The position numbers were made by a program, and so were the translations under genes. A stretch of 64,000 bases of DNA from Flavobacterium pallidum (GTDB lineage: Bacteria; Bacteroidota; Bacteroidia; Flavobacteriales; Flavobacteriaceae): positions 1,488,001-1,552,000 of the forward strand of contig NZ_CP029187.1 of assembly GCF_003097535.1 (NCBI RefSeq), written 5' to 3'. This document shows, piece by piece, positions 18,628 through 28,112 of the stretch (position 1 is its first letter; the number at the start of each line of letters is the position of its first letter). The notes under the pieces were generated by a model, which was not told the origin of the DNA, made no database searches, and was given only the letters and a program-made list of their open reading frames with translations.

Positions 18628-19332
18628 ATGAAAAAGTTTTTTTTCTTCCTTATATTGTTGGTAACGACGGTTTCGCAGGCACAGTTTGGCAGCCTCTTTG
18701 CGAAAAACCCCATCATCAACCTTGAGAATTTTGACAAGCAGCGTGTGCATTGGGGCTATTTCCTCGGCTTCAATTCCTACGATTTTAAATTCGATTATAA
18801 AACGACACCTGATGTAGATGTTTTGGTCGAATCCACGATCGGATTTAATGTCGGTTTGGTAGGAAACCTGCGCTTTAACGATTACTTCGACCTGCGTTTC
18901 GAGCCCGGATTGTATTTCAATCAAAGGAACCTGACATTTCCCGGTTTTACAAATGTATATGACGGGTTGCGCGAGGTGAAATCTACTTACCTGCATTTTC
19001 CGCTTTTATTGAAAATATCGTCTGTAAGGACCGGAAATATCAAGCCGTACCTGATAGGCGGTGTCGGGACTGCACTAAATCTTTCCAGCAACGCTACCGC
19101 TAAGGATGACAATTCGAATAACCGTTTCAGAATGATCAAATGGACGAACTTTTACGAAGTGGGTGTGGGGATTGATATTTATTTCGAGTATTTTAAATTC
19201 TCGCCTTCGATACGCGGGGTGTTCAGCCTGAATGACGAACTCGTGCGGGACAATGACCCTAACAGCCCGTGGACCTCGAATATTGAGAAAATGACAACGC
19301 GTGCCGTTTTTGTAAACTTTACGTTCCACTAA
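18628..19332 (+). CDS. porT: PorT-like outer-membrane beta-barrel protein (T9SS)
   Basis: PorT/SprT is required for type IX secretion and gliding in Bacteroidetes. The 234 residues start with a signal peptide (MKKFFFFLILLVTTVSQAQF), then an eight-stranded-like barrel with NFDKQRVHWGYFLGFNSYDF near the N-terminus and an aromatic C-terminal strand ending RAVFVNFTFH. An in-frame ATG at 18589 lies inside menG and is rejected. Assignment to PorT over a generic porin-family barrel rests on resemblance and on the menG neighbour. Confidence 0.85.
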   Translation: MKKFFFFLILLVTTVSQAQFGSLFAKNPIINLENFDKQRVHWGYFLGFNSYDFKFDYKTTPDVDVLVESTIGFNVGLVGNLRFNDYFDLRFEPGLYFNQRNLTFPGFTNVYDGLREVKSTYLHFPLLLKISSVRTGNIKPYLIGGVGTALNLSSNATAKDDNSNNRFRMIKWTNFYEVGVGIDIYFEYFKFSPSIRGVFSLNDELVRDNDPNSPWTSNIEKMTTRAVFVNFTFH

Positions 19333-19358
19333 AAAAATTAGGAATTACGAATTACAAA

Positions 19359-20084
19359 TCAATTCCTCCTGAATTCGCTCAGGATAATTGCGGTTGCCGT
19401 GGCTACATTCAGGCTTTCGGTTTGCTGTAGGGTTCCGAATCTCGGGATGGCAATCCGTCGTTTTGTAAGTTTTTCGATTTCTTTTGAAATGCCGTTCGCT
19501 TCATTTCCCATCACAATAATCCCTTCTGTGGCCAAATCGGTTTTATAAATGTTGTCGCCATCCATAAAAGTCCCGAAAACAGGAAGTTTTGTTTTGGCTA
19601 AAAAATCTCCAAGATTGACATAACCGACTTTCACGCGGGCCATCGAACCCATGGTAGCCTGTACGACTTTCGGATTGTAAAGGTCGGCGGTTTCCTGCGA
19701 GCAGACGATTTGCGCAATCCCGAACCAATCGCAAAGGCGGATGATCGTGCCAAGGTTTCCCGGATCGCGGATGTCGTCGAGCGCCACGATCAGGCCTGAC
19801 GGCGTAATATCTGCGGAAGCGGGAATCTTAAAAACAGCCAGTGCATTGTTGGCAGTGGCGAGCGCACTCATTTTCTTAAGGTCGGTTTCCGAAATCATCG
19901 TTTTTCCTGAAACCGGAATTTCAGGGAAAAGAGGTTCTGTGACATACAAATGTTCCAGCTCGAACTGCGAGCCGATCAATTCGCTGATTACCTTTATACC
20001 TTCCGCAATGAAGAGGCCATGGACGGCGCGGAATTTTTTTTGGTGCAGCGACGAGATTAATTTTATTTGGTTTTTACTAACCAT
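19359..20084 (-). CDS. TrmH/SpoU-family RNA 2'-O-methyltransferase
   Basis: A 241-residue SPOUT enzyme that methylates ribose in rRNA or tRNA; the target cannot be read from sequence. Three family motifs are present: LDDIRDPGNLGTIIRLCDWF (about 111-130), VMGNEANGIS (about 191-200) and IPRFGTLQQTESLNVATATA (about 213-232). The N-terminal part is a substrate-binding domain of the L30e-like type. It is convergent with porT and its ATG overlaps the proposed divergent ATG of the next gene by two bases. Confidence 0.9.
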   Translation of the reverse strand: MVSKNQIKLISSLHQKKFRAVHGLFIAEGIKVISELIGSQFELEHLYVTEPLFPEIPVSGKTMISETDLKKMSALATANNALAVFKIPASADITPSGLIVALDDIRDPGNLGTIIRLCDWFGIAQIVCSQETADLYNPKVVQATMGSMARVKVGYVNLGDFLAKTKLPVFGTFMDGDNIYKTDLATEGIIVMGNEANGISKEIEKLTKRRIAIPRFGTLQQTESLNVATATAIILSEFRRN

Positions 20085-22671
20085 GGAAAAAATGTACTTT
20101 TGGATAAATTTCCGCGACCACTTGAGACACGCATTTGCAAAAATAGCTTTAATTATTATAATCGGGATTATTTATTCCGGATGCAATGCCGTCAAAAGGG
20201 TTCCCAACAGGAAAAGCCTGCTCATAGATAATAAAATCACAGTTGATGGTGAGAAGGACGGCGTGCTGAACGACCTTTTGTATCAAAAGCCGAACAGCTC
20301 TATATTAGGTTACCGCTTCCGCTTAAATTTGTACAATCTGGCCAAAAAAAATCCGGACTCTTCGTACAAAGCTAAATTTTTAAACAATCCGAAAAAATAC
20401 AATCGCCAGGTCAAATTGCTTTCGGCGAAACAGGTGGCGCGCAAAGGGCAGTCTTTTTGGTATTTTGGGGTGCATAATTTCCTGAAGAAAATTGGTGAAG
20501 CGCCTGTGATTATTGATGAGACCAAAGTAAAGAAGTCCATTGCCAGGGTGAAAGCCTATTATTTCAATAATGGTTATTTCTATGCAGAAGGAACTTATAA
20601 AATTGATACGCTAAAAGGGAAAAAGGGGAAAGTCAGCTATGCGTTCACAAAAGGCAACGTTTCCAGGCTCGATTCGATCAGGACCAAAATTTATACGAAG
20701 GCGCTTGATTCCTTATACCAAAGCACCAAACAATTGTCGAATCTCAAAAAAGGAGAGGTCTTCAAAACAGAAAACTTTGATGCCGAGCGCAACAGGCTCA
20801 ATACCTATTTCAGGAACAATGGCGCGTTTTATTTCCAGCAGGGCAATATCAATTTCAACCTCGATACGATCAAATCGACGAGCAGGACCAATGTGGAAAT
20901 GGTAATCAGCGACCAGAATGTGCGCGTTGGCGATTCGAGCTATACAAAGCCGTTCAAACTGTATAAGATCAGCAAGGTGAACATTATCACCGACAATTCC
21001 AATGACGTGGACAAGACCAAGATCAGCGACAGCGTCGCATACAACAACTTTAACCTTTACAGTTACAAAAAACTGAAATACCGCCCGAAAGCCATTACTG
21101 ATGCAGTCTTTATAGCGCCGGGAACGGTGTATTCCGATTTCCGTACCAACCTCACGGTGCGTTATCTGGGCAATCTGAAGATTTTCAATTATCCGTTGGT
21201 ACAATATAAGGTGGATGAAAAAGATGAAAATTCGCTTATTGCCAATATCATCCTGACCCCTCGACCGAAATACAGTTTTGGTGCTTCGCTAGATTTTACA
21301 CATTCAAATATCCAGGATTTCGGAATTGCCGCCACGACTTCGCTTACGATCCGCAATGTATTCAACCGTGCCGAAACGTTGGAAATTGCGGCAAGGGGAA
21401 ATATAGGGTCTTCCAAAGATCTGGCGAATCCGGACAATACGTTCTTCAATATTTCAGAATATGGATTGGACACGAAACTGAATTTTCCGCGTGTGCTTTT
21501 GCCTTTCAATACTGAGAATATCATCCCGAAAAAGATGATTCCATCCACGACGCTGAGTTTTGGTTTTGCGAAACAACGAAACATTGGTCTGGATAAGGAA
21601 AATTTTACGGGTTCCATGACTTACAACTGGACACCGAAGCGAAACCACACGGCGCGTTTTGATTTATTTAATATTCAGTATGTCAATAATTTAAAGGTGG
21701 ATAATTATTTTAAGGTGTACCGGTCTTCCTATGATGCGCTCAATGAATACGGGCAGCAGTACAATGTCAATCCGGCCAACTTAAATGAGGATGGCGATTT
21801 GAGCATTCCCGACGGAACCTCAGGCTTTGTGGGCGACGTATTGGGCGGACAAACCAGCCTTAACTCAAATGACAGGGATTTTAAATCCATCAGGAGTATT
21901 GAGGAAAGGCGAAAAAGGCTTACCGAAAATAACCTGATCCTGGCCTCAAGCTATAGTTTTTCGAAAACGACAAAGACATCGTTTACGGACAATGATTTTT
22001 ACATTTTCAGGACCAAACTTGAGTCTGCCGGAAATGTATTGTCGCTTTTCGCCACCGCCACAAAAACCATCGACAACCAGATTTCAAAGAAGCGCGTTTT
22101 CGGGATTGAATATTCCCAATATTTTAAAACCGAACTGGAATATATCCGCCATTGGGATTTCAAGCGTGAAAAAGTGCTGGCGATACGCGGCTTTTTTGGG
22201 ATTGCAATCCCATACGGGAATTCGACCAGCGTGCCTTTTTCGCGAAGCTACTTTGCAGGCGGTTCCAACGACATCCGTGCCTGGCAACCTTACAGCCTCG
22301 GTCCGGGACGCAGTGGGGCCATCAACGATTTTAACGAAGCCAACCTGAAGCTTACAACCAGTGCCGAAATGCGTTTCAAGATATTCAACAGTTTTAAAGG
22401 AGCATTGTTTGTCGATGCCGGGAACATCTGGAATATCTATGATGACGGGCCTTATGAAGCTGAGGGCGGGAACTTTGAAGGCATTCGTTCGCTGAAGGAC
22501 ATTGCCGTGGGATCAGGATTCGGATTGCGGTATGACCTGAGCTTTTTCGTTGTGCGTGTTGATATGGGTTTCAAGACCTATAATCCGGCGGACACCTCAG
22601 GTAAGAAATGGTTCAGGGAGTACAATTTTGGGAACTCGGTTTTAAATATCGGTATTAATTATCCGTTCTAA
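20083..22671 (+). CDS. BamA/TamA-like outer-membrane surface-antigen lipoprotein
   Basis: An Omp85-superfamily protein: a lipoprotein signal (IIIIGIIYSGC, lipobox Cys 34), POTRA-like repeats in the first half, and a C-terminal Bac_surface_Ag barrel with YFAGGSNDIRAWQPYSLGPG and RYDLSFFVVRVDMG, ending in aromatic VLNIGINYPF. It may help assemble or move outer-membrane components. From 20083 it has 862 residues. A TTG at 20122 would give a shorter, more typical lipoprotein signal (MRHAFAKIALIIII) and lies downstream of a TACTTTTG at 20095-20102, so the start is uncertain. Confidence 0.85.
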   Translation: MEKMYFWINFRDHLRHAFAKIALIIIIGIIYSGCNAVKRVPNRKSLLIDNKITVDGEKDGVLNDLLYQKPNSSILGYRFRLNLYNLAKKNPDSSYKAKFLNNPKKYNRQVKLLSAKQVARKGQSFWYFGVHNFLKKIGEAPVIIDETKVKKSIARVKAYYFNNGYFYAEGTYKIDTLKGKKGKVSYAFTKGNVSRLDSIRTKIYTKALDSLYQSTKQLSNLKKGEVFKTENFDAERNRLNTYFRNNGAFYFQQGNINFNLDTIKSTSRTNVEMVISDQNVRVGDSSYTKPFKLYKISKVNIITDNSNDVDKTKISDSVAYNNFNLYSYKKLKYRPKAITDAVFIAPGTVYSDFRTNLTVRYLGNLKIFNYPLVQYKVDEKDENSLIANIILTPRPKYSFGASLDFTHSNIQDFGIAATTSLTIRNVFNRAETLEIAARGNIGSSKDLANPDNTFFNISEYGLDTKLNFPRVLLPFNTENIIPKKMIPSTTLSFGFAKQRNIGLDKENFTGSMTYNWTPKRNHTARFDLFNIQYVNNLKVDNYFKVYRSSYDALNEYGQQYNVNPANLNEDGDLSIPDGTSGFVGDVLGGQTSLNSNDRDFKSIRSIEERRKRLTENNLILASSYSFSKTTKTSFTDNDFYIFRTKLESAGNVLSLFATATKTIDNQISKKRVFGIEYSQYFKTELEYIRHWDFKREKVLAIRGFFGIAIPYGNSTSVPFSRSYFAGGSNDIRAWQPYSLGPGRSGAINDFNEANLKLTTSAEMRFKIFNSFKGALFVDAGNIWNIYDDGPYEAEGGNFEGIRSLKDIAVGSGFGLRYDLSFFVVRVDMGFKTYNPADTSGKKWFREYNFGNSVLNIGINYPF

Positions 22672-22719
22672 AATAAGAATTGTTATTTTTGTAGACTTAA
22701 CTTTAAACAGACACACACT

Positions 22720-23787
22720 ATGGGCCACAATATAAAACCGGGGGTTGCAACAGGCGATCAGGTACAGGAAATTTTCAGGTATGCAAAAGAAAAAGGCTTT
22801 GCCCTTCCGGCAGTAAATGTGACAGGTTCCAGTACGATTAATGGTGTTTTGGAAACGGCAGCGAAGTTAAAAGCACCCGTAATTATCCAGTTTTCAAATG
22901 GCGGTGCGCAGTTCAATGCAGGAAAAGGACTTTCCAATACTGGCGAGCAATCGGCTATTTTAGGGGCTATTGCCGGAGCGAAACACATCCATACTTTGGC
23001 AGAAGCTTATGGCGCTACCGTAATCCTTCATACTGACCATTGTGCCAAGAAATTATTGCCTTGGATTGACGGATTGCTTGATGCCAGCGAAGCATTTTTT
23101 GCTGAAACCGGAAAACCACTTTACAGTTCGCATATGCTTGACCTTTCGGAAGAGCCAATGCATGAAAATATTGAGATTTGTAAAAAATACCTCGAAAGAA
23201 TGAGCAAGATGGGCATGACGCTCGAAATTGAACTTGGCATTACGGGAGGAGAAGAAGATGGCGTTGACAATTCCGGTGTGGATCATTCAGAATTATATTC
23301 TACGCCTGAGGATGTGGACTATGCCTATTCCGAATTGCTGAAGGTAAGTCCGCGTTTCACCATTGCTGCCGCTTTCGGTAACGTACACGGTGTTTACAAA
23401 CCTGGCAATGTGAAGCTTACGCCAACCATTTTAAGGGATTCGCAGGATTATATCCAGAAGAAGCATAATACGGGCAAAAATCCGGTTGATTTTGTGTTCC
23501 ATGGCGGTTCCGGATCGACGGTTGCCGAAATCAGGGAAGCAATCAGTTATGGTGTCATTAAAATGAATATCGATACGGATTTGCAATTTGCCTTTACGGA
23601 AGGGATCCGCGATTATATGACCGGAAAAATCGATTACCTGAAAACACAGATCGGCAACCCGGAAGGAGCTGATGCTCCTAATAAAAAACACTACGATCCA
23701 AGAAAATGGGTGCGTGAAGGAGAAGTAACTTTCAACACAAGGCTGGAGCAGGCTTTTGCCGATTTGAACAACGTAAACACTTTATAA
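22720..23787 (+). CDS. fbaA: Class II fructose-bisphosphate aldolase
   Basis: This zinc aldolase cleaves fructose-1,6-bisphosphate into DHAP and GAP in glycolysis. The 355 residues match the FbaA subgroup. Zinc ligands and active-site features are seen in VILHTDHCAKK (about 105-115), ELGITGGEEDGVDNS, FGNVHGVYKPGNVKL and FVFHGGSGST. The C-terminal RKWVREGEVTFNTRLEQAF is typical. A TATTTTTG element at 22684-22691 may be its promoter. accD follows after 72 bases. Confidence 0.96.
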   Translation: MGHNIKPGVATGDQVQEIFRYAKEKGFALPAVNVTGSSTINGVLETAAKLKAPVIIQFSNGGAQFNAGKGLSNTGEQSAILGAIAGAKHIHTLAEAYGATVILHTDHCAKKLLPWIDGLLDASEAFFAETGKPLYSSHMLDLSEEPMHENIEICKKYLERMSKMGMTLEIELGITGGEEDGVDNSGVDHSELYSTPEDVDYAYSELLKVSPRFTIAAAFGNVHGVYKPGNVKLTPTILRDSQDYIQKKHNTGKNPVDFVFHGGSGSTVAEIREAISYGVIKMNIDTDLQFAFTEGIRDYMTGKIDYLKTQIGNPEGADAPNKKHYDPRKWVREGEVTFNTRLEQAFADLNNVNTL

Positions 23788-23788
23788 T

Positions 23789-23850
23789 TTCAATTACGGA
23801 TTACGAATTGCGAGTGGTGACCATTCATAATTCCTAATTCAAAATTCATA
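23789..23850. repeat. AT-rich ATTACGAATT / AATTCATAATT arms between fbaA and accD
   Basis: The fbaA-accD gap contains ATTACGGATTACGAATT and, about 30 bases on, ATAATTCCTAATTC and AATTCATAATTT. These are imperfect versions of the inverted-repeat arms at 3741-3797. Confidence 0.5.
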
Positions 23851-23859
23851 ATTTAAGAT

Positions 23860-24714
23860 ATGGCTTGGTTTAAAAGAACAGAAAAAGGAATTACCACCGC
23901 AACAGAAGATAAGAAAGATGTGCCAAAAGGCCTTTGGTATAAATCGCCCACAGGTAAAATTATTGATGCGGATGAATTGGCAAGAAATCTTTATGTAAGT
24001 CCGGAAGATGGCTTCCATGTAAGGATTGGCAGCAAGGAATATTTCGAAATCCTTTTTGATAACAACGAATTCAAGGAACTCGATGCAAAAATGACCTCGA
24101 AGGATCCGCTACACTTTGTCGATACCAAAAAATATTCTGACCGTCTTAAGGATGCCATGGATAAGACCAAGCTCAAAGATGCCGTCCGTACCGGTGTTGG
24201 AAAATCTAAAGGACGTGACCTGGTAGTTTGCTGTATGGATTTCGCGTTCATCGGAGGTTCGATGGGAGCAGTAGTGGGTGAAAAAATTGCGCGTGGGATC
24301 GATTATTCGATAAAAAATAAAGTGCCCTTTGTAATGATTTCAAAATCAGGTGGTGCCAGGATGATGGAAGCAGCGTATTCCCTGATGCAATTGGCAAAAA
24401 CCTCTGCAAAATTAGCACAATTGGCAGATGCACAGATTCCTTACATTTCCCTTTGCACGGATCCGACCACAGGTGGGACGACCGCATCTTACGCCATGCT
24501 TGGTGATGTCAATATTTCTGAACCAGGTGCTTTGATCGGATTTGCCGGACCGCGCGTTGTGAAGGATACTACTGGTAAGGACCTTCCGGAAGGTTTTCAG
24601 ACAGCAGAGTTCGTCCTGGAGCATGGATTCCTGGATTTTATCACACCACGTAAGGAATTAAAAAATAAAATAAATCTTTATCTTGATTTGATTTTAAATC
24701 AAAAAATAAGATAA
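23860..24714 (+). CDS. accD: Acetyl-CoA carboxylase carboxyltransferase, beta subunit
   Basis: AccD, with AccA, transfers the carboxyl group from biotin to acetyl-CoA to form malonyl-CoA. The 284-residue crotonase-fold protein has the carboxyltransferase segments [53 protein letters not shown] and GFAGPRVV. The N-terminal zinc ribbon of the E. coli protein is degenerate: where the four Cys would lie (about 25-45) the text is [11 protein letters not shown] and YVSPEDGFH with no cysteine. The rest of the domain aligns, so the protein is probably functional without zinc. Confidence 0.95.
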   Translation: MAWFKRTEKGITTATEDKKDVPKGLWYKSPTGKIIDADELARNLYVSPEDGFHVRIGSKEYFEILFDNNEFKELDAKMTSKDPLHFVDTKKYSDRLKDAMDKTKLKDAVRTGVGKSKGRDLVVCCMDFAFIGGSMGAVVGEKIARGIDYSIKNKVPFVMISKSGGARMMEAAYSLMQLAKTSAKLAQLADAQIPYISLCTDPTTGGTTASYAMLGDVNISEPGALIGFAGPRVVKDTTGKDLPEGFQTAEFVLEHGFLDFITPRKELKNKINLYLDLILNQKIR

Positions 24715-24742
24715 ATCTTACAAAATTTAAAGAAAGTGCCAT

Positions 24743-24771
24743 AAAAATACCCCCTAGGGGGTATTTTTTTT
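24743..24771 (+). terminator. Intrinsic terminator of accD
   Basis: Palindrome AATACCCCC / GGGGGTATT with a 2-base loop, followed by eight T residues, 28 bases after the accD stop. Confidence 0.85.
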
Positions 24772-24794
24772 GTCATATACCTTCGCCATCTTTG

Positions 24795-24994
24795 TATGTG
24801 TTCAAACCACTATAAGATTGTAACTGCGTCACCCGCCGCATAATTTATTTTTTGGGGGACATTGGGTAAATTATTTTCCGTAAAGCCGGTGACCGGTTAC
24901 AGGTTTGCGTTTTTTATAAGCTTAGGGGGCTTACATTTAGAAAATTATCCCGGTTCATTTCATTCTTGATGAAATAATCGGGATATGTTTTTTT
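24795..24994 (+). ncRNA. Candidate small RNA or leader between accD and the hexosaminidase gene
   Basis: About 200 bases lie between the accD terminator and a second terminator-like hairpin, with no reading frame. The 3' hairpin pairs TCCCGGTT-CATTTCAT with ATGAAATAATCGGGA (one bulged C), followed by T7 at 24988-24994. An inner GTAA-CCGG-TGA-CCGG-TTAC hairpin is also visible. A weak CATCTTTG element precedes the region. A short independent RNA is possible. It could equally be a leader whose hairpin attenuates the downstream gene. No known family was recognised. Confidence 0.3.
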
Positions 24995-25017
24995 ATCTTA
25001 GTCCCAAACTTCGAATC

Positions 25018-26604
25018 ATGCTTAGAAAAATAGGCTTCCTTTTGTTTTTTATGCACCTGGCTTCAGCGCAGTCACCTTTGCCCTTAATCCCGCAACCGAA
25101 GCAAGCATTGATCGGGAAAGGGGACTTTACATTAGATAACGACACACGCGTTTTTGCTGAGGAAAATTCTTTCGAAGCAAAATTCCTTATTGATTATATT
25201 GAAAAACAATATGGGATAAAGCTCAAAAAAACATCAGTGATGCCGAAAGAGGACGTTCCTGTCATTGCTTTTAACCTTCAAATTCCGGATGCCACTAATT
25301 TCGACCGTGAATATTATACATTGGAGGTAAACCCAAAGCGGATCGATATATCGGCCGCGGCAACAAACGGACAGTTCTATGCAGTCCAATCCTTAATCGA
25401 ATTGCTTCCAACGGCAAAATCAAAACCATTCAAAATACCCTGCGTTCAAATATCAGATGCACCAAAATTCAAATGGCGCGGGATGCACCTCGACGTTTGC
25501 AGGCATTTCTTCTCCGTTGATTTTGTTAAAAAATATATCGATTGCCTCGCTTTATACAAGTTCAATACATTCCACTGGCACCTGACCGATGACCAGGGTT
25601 GGCGTATCGAAATTAAAAAATACCCAAAACTGACCCAAATTGGTGGCTGGCGGAACGGTACGATGGTTGGGCATTATAACGAACAACGTTATGACACGAT
25701 AAAATACGGCGGATTTTATACACAGCAGCAAATCAAAGAAGTTGTTGATTATGCACAGGAAAGGCACATCACGGTTGTCCCTGAAATTGAAATGCCGGGT
25801 CATGCATTGGCAGCACTTTCGGCTTATCCCGAACTGGCATGTACCAGCGGCCCATTTGAAGCGGCAAAAGGCTGGGGTGTGTTTGACGATGTATTTTGTC
25901 CAAAGGAAGAAACTTTTTCATTCCTTCAAAATGTGCTGTCAGAAGTGATGGATCTGTTTCCGTCGGCATATATCCACATCGGAGGCGATGAGTGCCCTAA
26001 AACACGCTGGAAGGCCTGTGCGCATTGTCAGGGGCTGATTAAGGAATTGGGCTTAAAGGACGAACATGGACTGCAAAGTTATTTCATCACAAGAATTGAA
26101 AAATATGTGAACTCCAAAGGCCGTAAGATTATCGGCTGGGACGAAATACTCGAAGGCGGGCTGGCGCCGAATGCCGCTGTGATGAGTTGGCGCGGTACCG
26201 AAGGGGGGACTGCAGCGGCGAAATTAAACCACAATGTTGTCATGTCGCCAGGTTCCCATTGCTACTTCGATCAATACCAGGCCGACCCGAAAACACAGCC
26301 GCTGGCTATCGGAGGGTTGATTACGCTGGAAAAAGTATATTCGTTTAATCCGGTGCCGGAAGCACTTTCGACCGAAGAATCACAATACATCCTCGGGGCG
26401 CAGGCCAATGTCTGGACAGAGTATATGCAAACTGAAGATGATGTGGAATATATGGTTTTTCCAAGGATATCAGCATTAGCTGAAGTGCTTTGGGGAACTG
26501 CCGATCCAACAAGATATGATGATTTTACGAACAGGCTTTCGCTACATCTAAGACTACTCGATAAATGGAAAGTGACTTATTGTAAAGTGCCTTTCAAAAA
26601 CTAA
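25018..26604 (+). CDS. Beta-N-acetylhexosaminidase (GH20)
   Basis: A 528-residue secreted exo-hexosaminidase that removes terminal GlcNAc/GalNAc from chitin or glycans. It has a signal peptide (MLRKIGFLLFFMHLASAQ), a GH20b N-terminal domain (about 20-145), and the catalytic barrel from KWRGMHLDVCRHFF on. The substrate-assisted catalytic pair Asp324-Glu325 is in HIGGDECPKTRW. The region also has FHWHLTDDQGWRIEI, GHALAALSAYPEL and GWDEILEGGLAPNA. The start at 25018 is chosen over an ATG at 24985 that lies in the terminator hairpin. Its stop overlaps the convergent dNK gene by four bases. Confidence 0.94.
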   Translation: MLRKIGFLLFFMHLASAQSPLPLIPQPKQALIGKGDFTLDNDTRVFAEENSFEAKFLIDYIEKQYGIKLKKTSVMPKEDVPVIAFNLQIPDATNFDREYYTLEVNPKRIDISAAATNGQFYAVQSLIELLPTAKSKPFKIPCVQISDAPKFKWRGMHLDVCRHFFSVDFVKKYIDCLALYKFNTFHWHLTDDQGWRIEIKKYPKLTQIGGWRNGTMVGHYNEQRYDTIKYGGFYTQQQIKEVVDYAQERHITVVPEIEMPGHALAALSAYPELACTSGPFEAAKGWGVFDDVFCPKEETFSFLQNVLSEVMDLFPSAYIHIGGDECPKTRWKACAHCQGLIKELGLKDEHGLQSYFITRIEKYVNSKGRKIIGWDEILEGGLAPNAAVMSWRGTEGGTAAAKLNHNVVMSPGSHCYFDQYQADPKTQPLAIGGLITLEKVYSFNPVPEALSTEESQYILGAQANVWTEYMQTEDDVEYMVFPRISALAEVLWGTADPTRYDDFTNRLSLHLRLLDKWKVTYCKVPFKN

Positions 26605-27215
26605 AACAAACCGTTGATTTCAGCATTGATACGGTCCAGGATGCTTCCAAGGTCTTCAGGATTATTCACGAAATCAATATTATCCACGTCGATAATCAAC
26701 AATTTCCCTTTATTATAAGTCTGGATCCACGCTTCATAACGCTCGTTCAGCCTGCTGAGGTAATCAATTGAAATTGAATTTTCATAATCACGGCCACGCT
26801 TATGAATCTGCCCCACAAGGTTTGGGATGGAGCTTCTTAAGTAAATCATCAAATCGGGCGCCTTCACCAGGCTTTCCATCAATTCGAAAAGCGAAGTATA
26901 GTTCTGGAAATCACGATTGGTCATCAGTCCCATGGCATGAAGGTTCGGGGCGAAAATATGCGCATCTTCATAAATCGTCCTGTCCTGGATGATTTTTTTA
27001 CCGCTTTCACGAATTTGCAGGATCTGCCTGAAACGGCTGTTCAGGAAATAAATCTGGAGGTTGAACGACCAACGCTCCATCTGGTGGTAAAAATCATCCA
27101 GATATGGATTGTCAACCACATCCTCATAATGGGGTTCCCATTTAAAATGCTTGGCCAGCAAACGTGTAAGGGTGGTTTTTCCGGCGCCGATATTTCCTGC
27201 TACTGCTATATGCAT
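26601..27215 (-). CDS. Deoxynucleoside kinase
   Basis: A 204-residue salvage kinase that phosphorylates deoxynucleosides with ATP. The P-loop is GNIGAGKTTL (7-16). The substrate motif is QDRTIYEDAHIFA (the ERS/DRS region with Thr at the third position), and the LID is KRGRDYENSISIDYLSRLNE. This fits the deoxyadenosine/deoxyguanosine kinase group, but base specificity cannot be assigned. Its ATG overlaps the TAA of the upstream gene (TAATG), implying translational coupling. Confidence 0.9.
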   Translation of the reverse strand: MHIAVAGNIGAGKTTLTRLLAKHFKWEPHYEDVVDNPYLDDFYHQMERWSFNLQIYFLNSRFRQILQIRESGKKIIQDRTIYEDAHIFAPNLHAMGLMTNRDFQNYTSLFELMESLVKAPDLMIYLRSSIPNLVGQIHKRGRDYENSISIDYLSRLNERYEAWIQTYNKGKLLIIDVDNIDFVNNPEDLGSILDRINAEINGLF

Positions 27216-28000
27216 TACGGTAAACTGATTTTGTAATTGATTATTTCGGGGCCTGTAAAAATAGATAAAATTTGGTCTTTCAGAAAAAAACTTTTGGGTA
27301 ACACCCCATTATTTTCAAACAGGTAGCTTTTGGCTGTCCTGGAGTCGAAAATCGATATTTTATTTTTTTTCCGATAGGCAAACAGCGCGTTATCCGATAG
27401 CTGCCCATCGTCAAAATCAGGGACTTCTGCCACTGGAGCTATCTTGCCATAAATATTACACTCAAACCAATTGTTATGCTCATCTATCCATTGGAACGTA
27501 TTGTAATCCGTGCCATAAATCCGGATGTTTCCCTGTAATGGCGGGGCAATATCCTTTAATGTATTGTTGAGGTAATCAAAAAGGATCAATTTTTGTGAAA
27601 CCGAATCATACACCCAAAGCCGGTTTTGCGACGCAGTACCACAGGCAGCTACCGTTAGCGGTTCGGGCAAAGCTGAAAAACTGATCCGCTGCACTTCATT
27701 GAGCTGGTTGTCAAGCAGTACTGCGCTGTTGAAGTTTCCGTAAAACAACAGGATCTTTAGTGGGTTTTGAAGATCTACCCTGGTAATTTTACCCAATGAA
27801 ACATTTTGGTATTCGGTAAATTTTCCATCCTTAACTTTAAAGAAAGTATTGCCTTGCCGGATTCCGTAATAAAAACCCAAATTATCCGATCCGCAATAAA
27901 CATCAGCCCAGATCGAAATTTCTGATTCCGTTTCGAATTTCAGTTGTGCGTTGCAAATGTTTCCTGCCAGTAAGATAAAAAGTAAAAAAAAATGTTTCAT
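27215..28000 (-). CDS. Secreted protein of unknown function (beta-rich)
   Basis: I do not recognise a named family. The 261 residues begin with a signal peptide (MKHFFLLFILLAGNICNAQ) and are beta-rich with loosely repeated strands (KILLFYGNFNSAVLLDNQLN, NRLWVYDSVSQKLILFDYLN, DNALFAYRKKNKISIFDSRT), which suggests a small propeller. It is likely periplasmic or exported. The start at 28000 is chosen because it opens the signal peptide. The downstream kinase gene overlaps it by one base, so the pair is an operon. Confidence 0.75.
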   Translation of the reverse strand: MKHFFLLFILLAGNICNAQLKFETESEISIWADVYCGSDNLGFYYGIRQGNTFFKVKDGKFTEYQNVSLGKITRVDLQNPLKILLFYGNFNSAVLLDNQLNEVQRISFSALPEPLTVAACGTASQNRLWVYDSVSQKLILFDYLNNTLKDIAPPLQGNIRIYGTDYNTFQWIDEHNNWFECNIYGKIAPVAEVPDFDDGQLSDNALFAYRKKNKISIFDSRTAKSYLFENNGVLPKSFFLKDQILSIFTGPEIINYKISLP

Positions 28001-28112
28001 CGTTGCGCCAAAGTACAAAAAAATAAAACAATCATAATCTGTTATTTAACAAAAAAAGTGTAACGAAAACAGTGCGCTTTCGCCATATTTGCAAACATTT
28101 TAAAACATTACC

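Noticed and set aside
19741..20082. Upstream extension of the BamA/TamA-like frame
   Set aside because: It lies antisense within the TrmH-type methyltransferase gene and precedes the lipoprotein signal peptide.
24795..24994. tmRNA, SRP RNA or 6S RNA
   Set aside because: No tRNA-like ends, SRP GGAA/GGAGG tetraloop region or long 6S-type closing stem could be recognised.
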